Notes under the pieces: generated by a model
Databases searched by the model: none
Told to the model about the DNA's origin: nothing
The model's input: the letters and a program-made list of their open reading frames with translations, nothing else
Position numbers and translations under genes: made by a program
In this document: in pieces, positions 1 through 6,196 of the stretch
How the letters are laid out: the number at the start of each line of letters is the position of its first letter
Numbering within the stretch: the first letter of the stretch is position 1
NCBI GenBank assembly: GCA_037384645.1
Contig: JARRNT010000079.1
Span: 1-13,823, forward strand
DNA: 13,823 nucleotides
Reading direction: 5' to 3'
From: RI-92 sp037384645
Lineage (GTDB): Bacteria; Pseudomonadota; Gammaproteobacteria; UBA6429; Thiohalophilaceae

Positions 1-131
1 TTCTGGGCTTAGGTATGCCAATCATCATTGCGGTCATAGGTATACTGGCTGCGATCGCTATCCCTGCATATCAAGGATATATTCACAAATCCAAACAATT
101 ACAGCAACAACAACTACAGCAAAGTCGCTAA
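1..131 (+). CDS. 3' end of a gene ending in a type IV pilin-like hydrophobic helix (partial)
   Basis: An open frame enters from the left edge and stops at TAA 129-131. The last 43 residues include the stretch VIGILAAIAIPAYQGYIHKS, which closely matches the conserved N-terminal helix of type IV prepilins after the processing site. Here it sits at the end of the protein, followed only by a short Gln-rich tail (QLQQQQLQQSR). The residues visible just before it (LGLGMPIIIA) do not show the usual G-F-T-L-x-E processing motif. It may be a protein with a C-terminal pilin-type membrane anchor, or a pilin truncated just after its helix. The start and most of the gene lie outside the window, so function cannot be assigned. 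A palindrome at 153-203 follows the stop by 21 bases and could end transcription. Confidence 0.6.
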   Translation, partial: LGLGMPIIIAVIGILAAIAIPAYQGYIHKSKQLQQQQLQQSR

Positions 132-152
132 ATTTAGTTTGTTACAAAAACC

Positions 153-203
153 GGGTCAGAGAGGAATATTCTCTAATATTAGAAATAAATTCCTCTCTGA
201 CCC
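153..203. repeat. REP-like palindrome, GGGTCAGAGAG class
   Basis: A perfect 15-base inverted repeat: GGGTCAGAGAGGAAT at 153-167 pairs with its complement at 189-203, around a 21-base loop that contains the palindrome CTAATATTAG. The same TCAGAGAG core recurs at 2394-2441, 3076-3111, 4642-4677 and 6086-6167. The copies are intergenic, as expected of RAYT-associated REP elements. It may also act as a transcription terminator for the gene ending at 131. Confidence 0.8.
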
Positions 204-283
204 CATTTATCTCAACACGCAATTTGCTTAGTCCTTCAGTGGTAGCCACACCCTAATGAAATGTCGAATAATGCAGGTAATAA

Positions 284-337
284 GGGACAGACCACGGTAA
301 ATTTCTCATATTAGATCTGAAAAACATGGTCTGTCCC
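284..337. repeat. REP-like palindrome, GACAGACCAC class
   Basis: Eleven-base perfect arms, GGGACAGACCA at 284-294 and its complement at 327-337, surround a 32-base AT-rich loop. The arm sequence is shared with the elements at 2364, 3113 and 5947, but the loop is different, so the conserved part is the tips. Confidence 0.8.
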
Positions 338-421
338 CTATTTAGTCATATTAGAAATAAAGCGTCACTTTTTGCTGAATATACCAGGTAGAGTTTCTAT
401 TTACATATAGAGGGAAAGGCC

Positions 422-958
422 ATGAAGTGTTCATATTCGATTTATATGCTGGCAATGACATTAACATCCAATGTCTACGCCGGTACTTTTGACATAAAAA
501 TCGGTAAAATAAGTCTGCCTGACGAATTTTTAGCCAGACCTGGTACACCAGCAGTAGTGCACGGTAGTACTGTTTATAGTTTTATTAACAATAAAAATGC
601 CCGGTTATCTACAACTGCCCTGGGCGTCATGATTTTTAATTACAAGAAACAATCTCCGGAAATTGGCGATGAATCAGATAAAAGTGCAGCAACTTCCTGT
701 CTACAAGATACGATCACCGCAATGAATAAATCCTTTCCCGCGAAAGCTGTACAGCCTTACTCAAAATCTAGTATCGGAAATCATTTTGCCATGGAGGCTG
801 TCGTCGATAGTAAACTCGGAAAGAAAAAAATGTTTATTGATATTAGGTGTATGAAGTATAAGGATTTTCTCGTTACAGTGACTGTCACAGAATTTAATAA
901 AAATACGTATCTCGGTCTGTTGGGTAAAAAAGTAACTGAAATAAAACTACATCGATAA
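422..958 (+). CDS. exported hypothetical protein, 178 aa
   Basis: I do not recognise a family. The first 20 residues form a plausible Sec signal peptide (short basic start, hydrophobic stretch, NVYA before Gly21), so the mature protein of about 158 residues is probably periplasmic or secreted. Two Cys remain after cleavage (C93 and C143), enough for one disulfide. The rest is a mix of predicted beta-type stretches (for example the VTVTVTEF segment near 151-158) and Lys/Ser-rich turns, without membrane helices. The ATG is preceded by an AGAGGG-AAAGG purine stretch at a suitable distance. It lies 100 bases upstream of the lipoprotein gene on the same strand, and both are AT-richer than the genes right of 6200. 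The pair is bracketed by palindromes at 153-337 and 2364-2441, so it may be an acquired module. Confidence 0.75.
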   Translation: MKCSYSIYMLAMTLTSNVYAGTFDIKIGKISLPDEFLARPGTPAVVHGSTVYSFINNKNARLSTTALGVMIFNYKKQSPEIGDESDKSAATSCLQDTITAMNKSFPAKAVQPYSKSSIGNHFAMEAVVDSKLGKKKMFIDIRCMKYKDFLVTVTVTEFNKNTYLGLLGKKVTEIKLHR

Positions 959-1030
959 AAGTTGAAGATAGCCGCGTGCTTAACATAGGTGTTTCAAATG
1001 TTAATGGATTATTCGGCGGCGGAGTAAAAA

Positions 1031-1044
1031 CGCCATTATTGGCG
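1031..1044 (+). promoter_or_regulatory. hairpin just upstream of the lipoprotein ribosome binding site
   Basis: CGCCA at 1031-1035 and TGGCG at 1040-1044 form a perfect 5-bp stem with a TTAT loop. The hairpin ends four bases before the GGAG (1049-1052) used by the ATG at 1059. It could influence translation of the lipoprotein or stop transcription from 422-958; there is no T-run, so the terminator role is less likely. Confidence 0.35.
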
Positions 1045-1058
1045 CATTGGAGCTTAGT

Positions 1059-2342
1059 ATGAAAATAAAATTATGTTTAGTGATTATTAGTGTTTTTGTC
1101 TTGTCATCCTGTGCGAATATGGCGACTGAGGTGGGAGTTAATCAATCTCCATCGAAGATTAAACTGCATGCGCAACAGGGGATTCTTTTTGCTGGTTTTG
1201 AAGGGAAAGGCGATATTAAGTCAATGAAGTTCGACATTTCGACACTGGCAGGAGATAACGTGGCTTCATTGCAGTTAACGGCAAAGGATCAAGCCAGGAT
1301 GTACGTCCTACCTGCGGGTGAATATTATATTTCAGAAATGCAATTGACCGGCGCAGACGATATCCCGTTGACTTATAAATTTTATGACACGTTTTTCCAT
1401 ATTTATCCCGAGACGACGACGTACGTTGGACACATAAAGATTAGTCTGCTGGAGCCGGAAGATAATGCAGTGAACAGATCGCTGGGTATGCAAAAATCTG
1501 CATTTTTGTCAGGCAGAAATCATTTTGAATCAGATGAAAAAGAATTTCTTGCTAAATATCATAAATTGCCGGCCTATCCTATGAGGGAAATAGTTCTCGG
1601 TAATTTTAGTGAAGAGATGAAACGTGATGTGATTGATGCGAATGACAAGGCGTTCTTGAAAAAGATTAGAATACCGCGGTCTACAATAACGATACATGCA
1701 TTGGATGCCCTGACGACAAAGAACAAGGAACAAATTGGTCAGTATGCCGATTCTGAGTGGTATTTAGTGCGATGGGGCGCGGCGCTAAACAGAAACGCCA
1801 GTATGGTGATATTAAAGAAACTGCTGAACGATACGTCGGATGATGTGAAGCACGCTGCTGAGAAGCAATTTAAAGCTAAACGGGGTAAAAAAGTAAATAA
1901 CATCTCGAGACGTGGCAAGGCAGAAATGAAAAAATTATTGAGCGACAATAGCAATAAGTCGAGTAATAAGTCGAGTAAAAAGACGTCGAATAGCGCCGCG
2001 ACGAAAGCTTCAACTCAGTCTGCGCATATACTGACTGGCTCGCAAATTAAAAAATTATTTACGACTGGTTTGAAATTGCTTGCGAAGCCACCCCACCATC
2101 CAGACTATACGATTACTTTGGAAAGCTACGGATATGCAGCCCGATATTGTGAAGCTTGTAATTTGAGTAATGCGGATGGACAAATGAAAATAAATTCTGG
2201 AGCCGGGCAGGTCTGTTTCGGCTGGTTTAAAGCTACCTATCCCACTAGCGGATGTTTTACGGTCGAAGCTGTAAACCGCAATGTCGTTTGGTTACATCTT
2301 GTTGGTGGTGACAAAGTCACTAAATACAGGTTGGAACATTAA
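1059..2342 (+). CDS. outer-membrane-type lipoprotein with HEAT-like segment, Ser/Lys linker and four-Cys C-terminal domain
   Basis: The ATG at 1059 is chosen over an upstream in-frame TTG (1047) because GGAG at 1049-1052 sits six bases before it. The 427-residue product begins with a lipoprotein signal peptide ending in the lipobox LSSC, with Cys18 as the lipidated residue; the following Ala is not the Asp inner-membrane retention signal, so outer-membrane placement is likely. Residues about 30-130 contain a PAGEYYI stretch seen in beta-sandwich domains. Residues about 211-271 look like one or two HEAT-type helical repeats. A low-complexity Ser/Asn/Lys linker spans about 294-322, followed by a C-terminal domain with C364, C367, C386 and C399, which could bind metal or form two disulfides. 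No family is recognised. It follows the secreted orphan at 422-958, perhaps in one transcript. Confidence 0.75.
   Translation: MKIKLCLVIISVFVLSSCANMATEVGVNQSPSKIKLHAQQGILFAGFEGKGDIKSMKFDISTLAGDNVASLQLTAKDQARMYVLPAGEYYISEMQLTGADDIPLTYKFYDTFFHIYPETTTYVGHIKISLLEPEDNAVNRSLGMQKSAFLSGRNHFESDEKEFLAKYHKLPAYPMREIVLGNFSEEMKRDVIDANDKAFLKKIRIPRSTITIHALDALTTKNKEQIGQYADSEWYLVRWGAALNRNASMVILKKLLNDTSDDVKHAAEKQFKAKRGKKVNNISRRGKAEMKKLLSDNSNKSSNKSSKKTSNSAATKASTQSAHILTGSQIKKLFTTGLKLLAKPPHHPDYTITLESYGYAARYCEACNLSNADGQMKINSGAGQVCFGWFKATYPTSGCFTVEAVNRNVVWLHLVGGDKVTKYRLEH
1953..1976 (+). repeat. 12-base tandem duplication inside the lipoprotein linker
   Basis: The unit AATAAGTCGAGT occurs twice in a row and encodes NKSS-NKSS. 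It falls in the low-complexity linker, so copy number could change linker length without breaking the frame. Confidence 0.7.
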
Positions 2343-2363
2343 TACTTAAGGAATAAAATAATC

Positions 2364-2441
2364 GGGGACAGACCACGTTTTTTAAGAAATGGGTGTCAGA
2401 GCACAATATTCTCGAATATTAGTGAAATTTGATCTCTGACA
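2364..2441. repeat. composite REP-like element with both palindrome classes
   Basis: A single arm of the GACAGACCAC class (GGGGACAGACCACG, from 2364) has no matching right arm. It runs directly into a member of the other class, with TGTCAGAG at 2394-2401 pairing with CTCTGACA at 2434-2441 and an AATATTCTCGAATATT palindrome in the loop. It appears to be one element inserted into or recombined with another. It follows the lipoprotein stop by 21 bases. Confidence 0.7.
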
Positions 2442-2578
2442 GCTATTTAACAGTCAAGGACGTTCGCTATCTGGAGCATCCTGAACTGAAAAAGTAAGTC
2501 AGCGCCCTGATTGACAATCGACCGGCCATAGGAAAATCCGACAGCCGGCGGATTCATTTATCACTGTAAGTAGCCGCG

Positions 2579-3051
2579 ATGAAAAAATTCATTTTAACAA
2601 CGCTTGTCTTTAGCCTTATCCAGATCTGCGCAGGAACGGCAGTAGCGGCAGATGTCGCACCATGGGGGCGCGCACACGAAGTCAAACGCGACTACCGCCA
2701 GCAAAAAGCTGTGTTTGATGTCACCAAAGATTCTCCAGAAATCATCAATCGCATCCTTGATCGGGTCAGCGAACTGAGTCGAATCAACAATGCCGATCCT
2801 TTCGACAGCAAGTTCATTCTGGTGATGCCACGCCCATCTTTGCCATCAAGAATTACACGAAATACAAAACGCTAATGCAGCGAGCCCAAAGTCTATCGGT
2901 AGGTGGTGTCATCGAATTTCGCATGTGCAGGCTGGCAGCCAAGCGTGCGGGATTAGAACCAAAGGATATCCATGGTTTTGTCAGCATGGTGCCGGACGGC
3001 GATGCGGAAATCATCATGCTTGAGCAACAGGGTTTTGCCTATATGCGCTAG
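2579..3051 (+). pseudogene. frameshifted exported DsrE-like protein
   Basis: The first frame begins at ATG 2579 with a signal peptide (hydrophobic run ending AGTAVAA) and reads as a DsrE-type protein to KFILV near 2824. It then continues out of frame to a premature TAA ending at 2875. The other frame, from GAT at 2824, restores the family-like sequence DATPIFAIKNYTKYKTLMQR, then GVIEFRMCRLAAKRAG, EPKDIHGFVSMVP and ends QQGFAYMR at TAG 3049-3051. Exported DsrE-like proteins of this type normally read about V-L-H-G-D-A at the junction, so the lesion fits loss of ten bases including the LHG codons. The conserved Cys (FRMCR) is present in the second frame. Ancestral length would have been about 160 residues. 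It is probably non-functional. An intact, more divergent DsrE-like gene lies at 5287-5751. Confidence 0.85.
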
Positions 3052-3075
3052 ATTAACTATGCGCTGAATCGCCGC

Positions 3076-3111
3076 GAAAAACCGGGTCAGATAGCACTTA
3101 GAACTCTGCGG
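3076..3111. repeat. 36-base dispersed repeat, copy 1
   Basis: It begins with GAAAAACCGGGTCAGA and ends ACTCTGCGG. It matches 4642-4677 at 33 of 36 positions. The left part shares the CCGGGTCAGA tip with 153-203 and 6086-6167, so it is a half element of that class. It abuts the palindrome starting at 3113. Confidence 0.75.
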
Positions 3112-3112
3112 G

Positions 3113-3169
3113 TAATAGGGGACAGACCACGTCTTTAGATTTGTTGAGATAGTTTAATTGTGGTCTGTC
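3113..3169. repeat. REP-like palindrome, GACAGACCAC class, copy 1 of a near-identical pair
   Basis: Arms GACAGACCAC (3121-3130) and GTGGTCTGTC (3160-3169) flank a 29-base loop. Bases 3113-3168 match 5947-6002 at 54 of 56 positions in the same orientation, loop included. It lies 30 bases past the 3' end of the minus-strand MipA-family gene and may help to end its transcript. Confidence 0.85.
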
Positions 3170-3199
3170 TCGTATAGGCTAACGCTATTCTATCTTTAT

Positions 3200-4558
3200 T
3201 TAGAAGTGTTGTTGCAAATAAATCGTCGTGTAATTACTCCCGCCCTTGATGCGACCAAATTCAGAACCTGCTTCGAACATACCCGAACGATGGTGAATAC
3301 CGTAACCCAGCCAGGTATTGCGCAAACTATTGACATGAAAGATATCACCAATATTGATATCCACACTGAGGTCCAGATAATTTAACACCTTACTGGGACG
3401 ATAACCTTTAGCTTGCAATTCAGTCCGCTCGACATAATTAATTTGGCTTGAATAAGACAGGCCCTCGGCGAGTCCTAGACGCCAGCGTACCGGCCATTTG
3501 ATGGTGTAATACGCTTTTACCGCGATGACATATTCATAGAAACTCTCTTGAACTTCTGAGTGGTGGTGATAAACAAGGCCGGGGGTTAGATAAATGTCGA
3601 GAGGGAGACCGAATAACTCGTTCGTCAATGGATAACCATAGAACAAGGAGGTCAGTTGATTGTGATAGATGTCATCCACTTTGTGACCACTGAGAACCTC
3701 ACCCAGACTCGACGGTGTAACCTCACCGTGTGCGATACGCACATAGGCATTATTGTCTAAAGTATGATTAAGAGGGGTATCCGGGTTATTGAAGAAGGCG
3801 ACACCGGCATAGGCTTCCCAGGTAGAACCCTTTTGTACAAAACTGCTCTTGCGCGCGTTCCCGTCCAGGATGGTCCCACCCAGGCGACCGATGAGATACA
3901 GGTTACTGACAAGATGATAGCGACCTTCGATGGAAGCAAGTAAATCAATACCGCCTTCAACATGTTCCTGTTCGAAGCCATAGTACTTGGTGTTGAATTT
4001 AGCGGATTTGATGCGTAGCCCAATATAAGGGTACAAGGTGGCGTACTTGTCACCCAGGCTGGTATCGAAACCAATATCCGCGTAAAAACGGGCATCACCA
4101 TCGGTCATGAATTCACTGCGCAGGTCCCAGTTACCCATTCGATTTCGCAATTGCACGCCGCCATCCCAGGCATCGCCTTTGACCTGATTCTGCATATCGG
4201 CGGGGATATCAAACCAGCGATAGCGCAACAACGCATTAAGTTTAAACTGCTCCGTGTTGATAAGCTTGACTCCTCCTTCCAGACCGCGGATATAGAAATG
4301 CTTATCATCGAAGAATAACAGTGGCACGGCATCCACCACGGAACGATCCCCACTAGCGGTCTTATAGGGAATCTCCGCATAGCGCAGGCCAATAGCTATA
4401 CCCCAGTTCTGTTCAGTGTATGCGTGGTTAGTGTCTGCAGCTTGCGTGTTGGATGTAGTCGTTTTGCTTTCGGCCCAAGTTGACATGGGCAAGATGGATA
4501 AACCTGCAATCAATATACAAGCCAAAATGCTCAGATGCTGTATTTTAGCTTTAGGCAG
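3200..4558 (-). CDS. MipA/OmpV-family outer-membrane protein
   Basis: The product has the amphipathic beta-strand pattern and turn-rich layout of the MipA/OmpV family, outer-membrane barrels of which the E. coli member interacts with the murein hydrolase MltA. Its length of about 440-450 residues is above the roughly 250-residue MipA and fits the larger members. The last residue is Phe (YLQQHF), the usual barrel-assembly signal. No in-frame ATG precedes the signal peptide. A TTG at 4525 gives a signal peptide without charged residues; CTG at 4556-4558 adds a basic start (LPKAKIQHLSIL) and has AGGGGAG at 4567-4573, eight bases upstream, so I place the start there. The predicted cleavage is after STWA. 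The gene stands alone, between palindromes and a gene fragment on the other strand, and its true substrate or partner is unknown. Confidence 0.85.
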   Translation of the reverse strand: MPKAKIQHLSILACILIAGLSILPMSTWAESKTTTSNTQAADTNHAYTEQNWGIAIGLRYAEIPYKTASGDRSVVDAVPLLFFDDKHFYIRGLEGGVKLINTEQFKLNALLRYRWFDIPADMQNQVKGDAWDGGVQLRNRMGNWDLRSEFMTDGDARFYADIGFDTSLGDKYATLYPYIGLRIKSAKFNTKYYGFEQEHVEGGIDLLASIEGRYHLVSNLYLIGRLGGTILDGNARKSSFVQKGSTWEAYAGVAFFNNPDTPLNHTLDNNAYVRIAHGEVTPSSLGEVLSGHKVDDIYHNQLTSLFYGYPLTNELFGLPLDIYLTPGLVYHHHSEVQESFYEYVIAVKAYYTIKWPVRWRLGLAEGLSYSSQINYVERTELQAKGYRPSKVLNYLDLSVDINIGDIFHVNSLRNTWLGYGIHHRSGMFEAGSEFGRIKGGSNYTTIYLQQHF

Positions 4559-4566
4559 TTTACTTA

Positions 4567-4573
4567 CTCCCCT
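4567..4573 (-). promoter_or_regulatory. ribosome binding site deciding the MipA-family start
   Basis: On the minus strand AGGGGAG lies eight bases before CTG 4558 and over 40 bases before TTG 4525. It supports translation starting at or very near 4558, despite the absence of ATG, GTG or TTG there. Confidence 0.5.
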
Positions 4574-4639
4574 GGAATGCCGCGTCCATACGACCTCGGA
4601 TTAAGGTACCATGAGCTTGTGCGCAAAGCGATAGTTTCT

Positions 4640-5050
4640 ATGAAAAACCGGGTTAGAGAGCACTTAGAACCCTGCGGTTTCATTAAGTACTTTCTGATCG
4701 ACACCGCAGCGCAGCTGCCACCCACCGTCATCGGCGGTGAGTACAACTTCAAGATCAATGCATCAGGCGGTGTGCCGCCCCTGGAGTACTGCGCGATGAT
4801 GGTACCGCCCGATGGAACGCCACCACGATGCGACCGCTCTCCCGGCCAGCATTTCTCCATACCGCTTGGCCTGATCCTGCGCGCCGATGGCCGCATTACA
4901 GGACAGTTAAAGTGTGTGAACCCGCAAATGGCGGGAACCAATTGCGGTGCAGGCTACCGTCCGATTCTAATACTAGTACGTGACCACTGCCCGATGCGTG
5001 TGCAAACCATCACCAAGAAGTTTTGGATCAATATCAAACCGCACCCGTAA
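4640..5050 (+). pseudogene. 5'-truncated fragment of an Ig-like (He_PIG type) domain protein
   Basis: From about 4696 the frame reads like one putative Ig domain of the He_PIG kind: LPPTVIGGEYNFKINASGG, then PPLEY, then PLGLILRADGRITGQL, matching the family pattern of a G-x-x-Y strand, a GG-x-PP turn and a GL-x-L...G-x-I-x-G motif. Six Cys are scattered through the 136-residue frame. The end (FWINIKPHP, TAA) looks natural. The beginning does not: the only nearby ATG (4640) has no ribosome binding site, and the first dozen codons are the dispersed repeat at 4642-4677. The simplest reading is that the upstream part of a larger surface protein was lost when the repeat arrived. The same frame remains open upstream to 4535, but only as antisense of the MipA-family signal peptide. 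A short functional gene is less likely. Confidence 0.5.
4642..4677. repeat. 36-base dispersed repeat, copy 2
   Basis: Matches 3076-3111 at 33 of 36 positions. With the following bases it can fold: ACTTA near 4662 pairs with TAAGT near 4684, and AACC with GGTT around a CTGC loop. It forms the 5' boundary of the Ig-like fragment. Confidence 0.75.
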
Positions 5051-5235
5051 GTAGAAACGGAATTGGTGGACAATGGGGTTCATTGCAAGAATATGCATTC
5101 AGTGCTCTAACGGATCAAAAGTCGTCAAGGGATGTCTGGATTGCTTGAGAAAATGTAATTCCCATTGCAGTCCTGATTGATTAGCGAGATATAACAGGTA
5201 TCCATATTTGTTTTCGGGACCCTGCCTAATAAGAA

Positions 5236-5256
5236 GCCCCGCCACGAAGGCGGGGC
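5236..5256 (-). terminator. Rho-independent terminator of the DsrE-like gene
   Basis: GCCCCGCC (5236-5243) and GGCGGGGC (5249-5256) form a perfect 8-bp GC stem with a five-base loop. On the minus strand it is followed by TTCTTATT, a T-rich tail, 30 bases after the stop of the DsrE-like gene. The plus-strand side lacks a T-run. Confidence 0.8.
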
Positions 5257-5286
5257 AGGTTCCTAATGAACTGGAGATGGGACTGT

Positions 5287-5751
5287 TTAGATACGAATAT
5301 AAGAGCAGCCCTGCTCTTGGAGTTCCATGACACGCGCCACACCTCCGGGGACAACTTTGATGCCCTTCAACAACTCAGGTTCCTTGCCGGTCCGTCTCTT
5401 GATACCCGCAATCGTCGTTCCACAGGCACTGAACTGTACACCACCACCCAGGGTTTCCTTTCCTTGCACGATTACGCTCTTTATACGAGCAGCCTCGGGA
5501 CTACCCTTGGTCAGCAGCTTGAGTCCTGACCCTTGTGCAACGAGTTCTATCCTGACATTGTCGGCCCCGAGTTGCTTTGGAATGTTGTTCATGATGTTGA
5601 CCGCTTGCTTGAACGCCACGGGACTGGCTTGCGGTACATGCACAACCAGGCAGCGAGTGCCCTCTGCACGTGCAGAAAATACCGGTAAGGCAACCAGAAT
5701 GCTGGCCAGGATTGCACAGCCCAATTTTTGATTGCATTTAATATTGATCAT
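5287..5751 (-). CDS. exported DsrE-like protein, 154 aa
   Basis: The ATG at 5751 is chosen because AAGGAGGA (5761-5768) lies nine bases upstream; a further in-frame start at 5778 has no such site. Residues 1-29 form a Sec signal peptide ending SARA, so the mature protein of about 125 residues is periplasmic. It has the DsrE/DsrF-like fold pattern: strand with VVHVP, an amphipathic helix (AFKQAVNIMNNI), the strand RIELVAQGSGLKLL, the VQFSACGTTI segment with Cys110 where family members often carry the reactive Cys, and a C-terminal VARVMELQEQGCSYI. Related cytoplasmic DsrE proteins relay sulfur, but the exported branch has no settled role, so I do not assign a reaction. It is monocistronic, with its own terminator at 5236-5256, and is the intact relative of the pseudogene at 2579-3051. 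Confidence 0.85.
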   Translation of the reverse strand: MINIKCNQKLGCAILASILVALPVFSARAEGTRCLVVHVPQASPVAFKQAVNIMNNIPKQLGADNVRIELVAQGSGLKLLTKGSPEAARIKSVIVQGKETLGGGVQFSACGTTIAGIKRRTGKEPELLKGIKVVPGGVARVMELQEQGCSYIRI

Positions 5752-5768
5752 GTCAGTAATTCCTCCTT

Positions 5769-5946
5769 GTAAAATCACTCACAAAGACAATGAGCACTAA
5801 TGGTAGAGGGCACTGCCAAATTCCTCTTTCTCCAGGGCCCCAATTAAGTATAGGAAAGCTTTACTGATTGAAAAGGGCAGATATATCATTTGGAGGAGTC
5901 ACAAATTGGAAGAAATGGGGCGAATTCATCAGGGATATTTAGCGAG
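5769..5946. other. gene-free stretch upstream of the DsrE-like gene
   Basis: This stretch, with the palindromes that follow to 6167, makes a gap of about 440 bases without a gene. It should hold the promoter of the minus-strand DsrE-like gene, but I see no convincing -35/-10 pair. No open frame with family resemblance is visible on either strand. Confidence 0.5.
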
Positions 5947-6002
5947 TAATAGGAGACAGACCACGTTTTTAGATTTGTTGAGATAGTTTAATTGTGGTCT
6001 GT
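5947..6002. repeat. REP-like palindrome, GACAGACCAC class, copy 2 of a near-identical pair
   Basis: Nine-base arms at 5956-5964 and 5994-6002 enclose the same loop as the copy at 3113-3168; only two of 56 bases differ (5954 and 5967). The two copies are in direct orientation, 2834 bases apart. Confidence 0.85.
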
Positions 6003-6085
6003 GCCTGACCGATCCTGTAAATGCGATAGAACATGTTGTCAGGATTGCAATCAAATGATAAGAATAAATGATAGGGGATACATCG

Positions 6086-6167
6086 AAAAAACCGGGTCAG
6101 AGAGCAATTGTTTCTAATATAAGCCAGTTTGAATATTAGCGTTAATTCCTCTCTGACTCGGTTTTTT
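6086..6167. repeat. REP-like palindrome, GGGTCAGAGAG class, long form
   Basis: The left arm 6086-6104 (AAAAAACCGGGTCAGAGAG) pairs with 6149-6167 at 18 of 19 positions, around a 44-base AT-rich loop. The right arm ends in CGG plus six T, so in RNA it could work as a bidirectional terminator, isolating the YcgN-family gene that starts 30 bases later. Confidence 0.8.
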
Positions 6168-6196
6168 GGGAAGATAACAAATCGGATATTGCGTTG

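Noticed and set aside
153..337. Paired palindromes as the beginning of a CRISPR array
   Set aside because: The repeats belong to two different classes, spacing is irregular and there are no spacers of constant length.
2450..2578. Possible coding remnant reading VKDVRYLEHPELKK before the DsrE pseudogene
   Set aside because: The frame is short, is cut by a stop, and I cannot link it to a family.
4535..4640. 5' extension of the Ig-like open frame
   Set aside because: This part is antisense of the MipA-family signal peptide and leader; the resemblance to Ig domains begins only near 4696.
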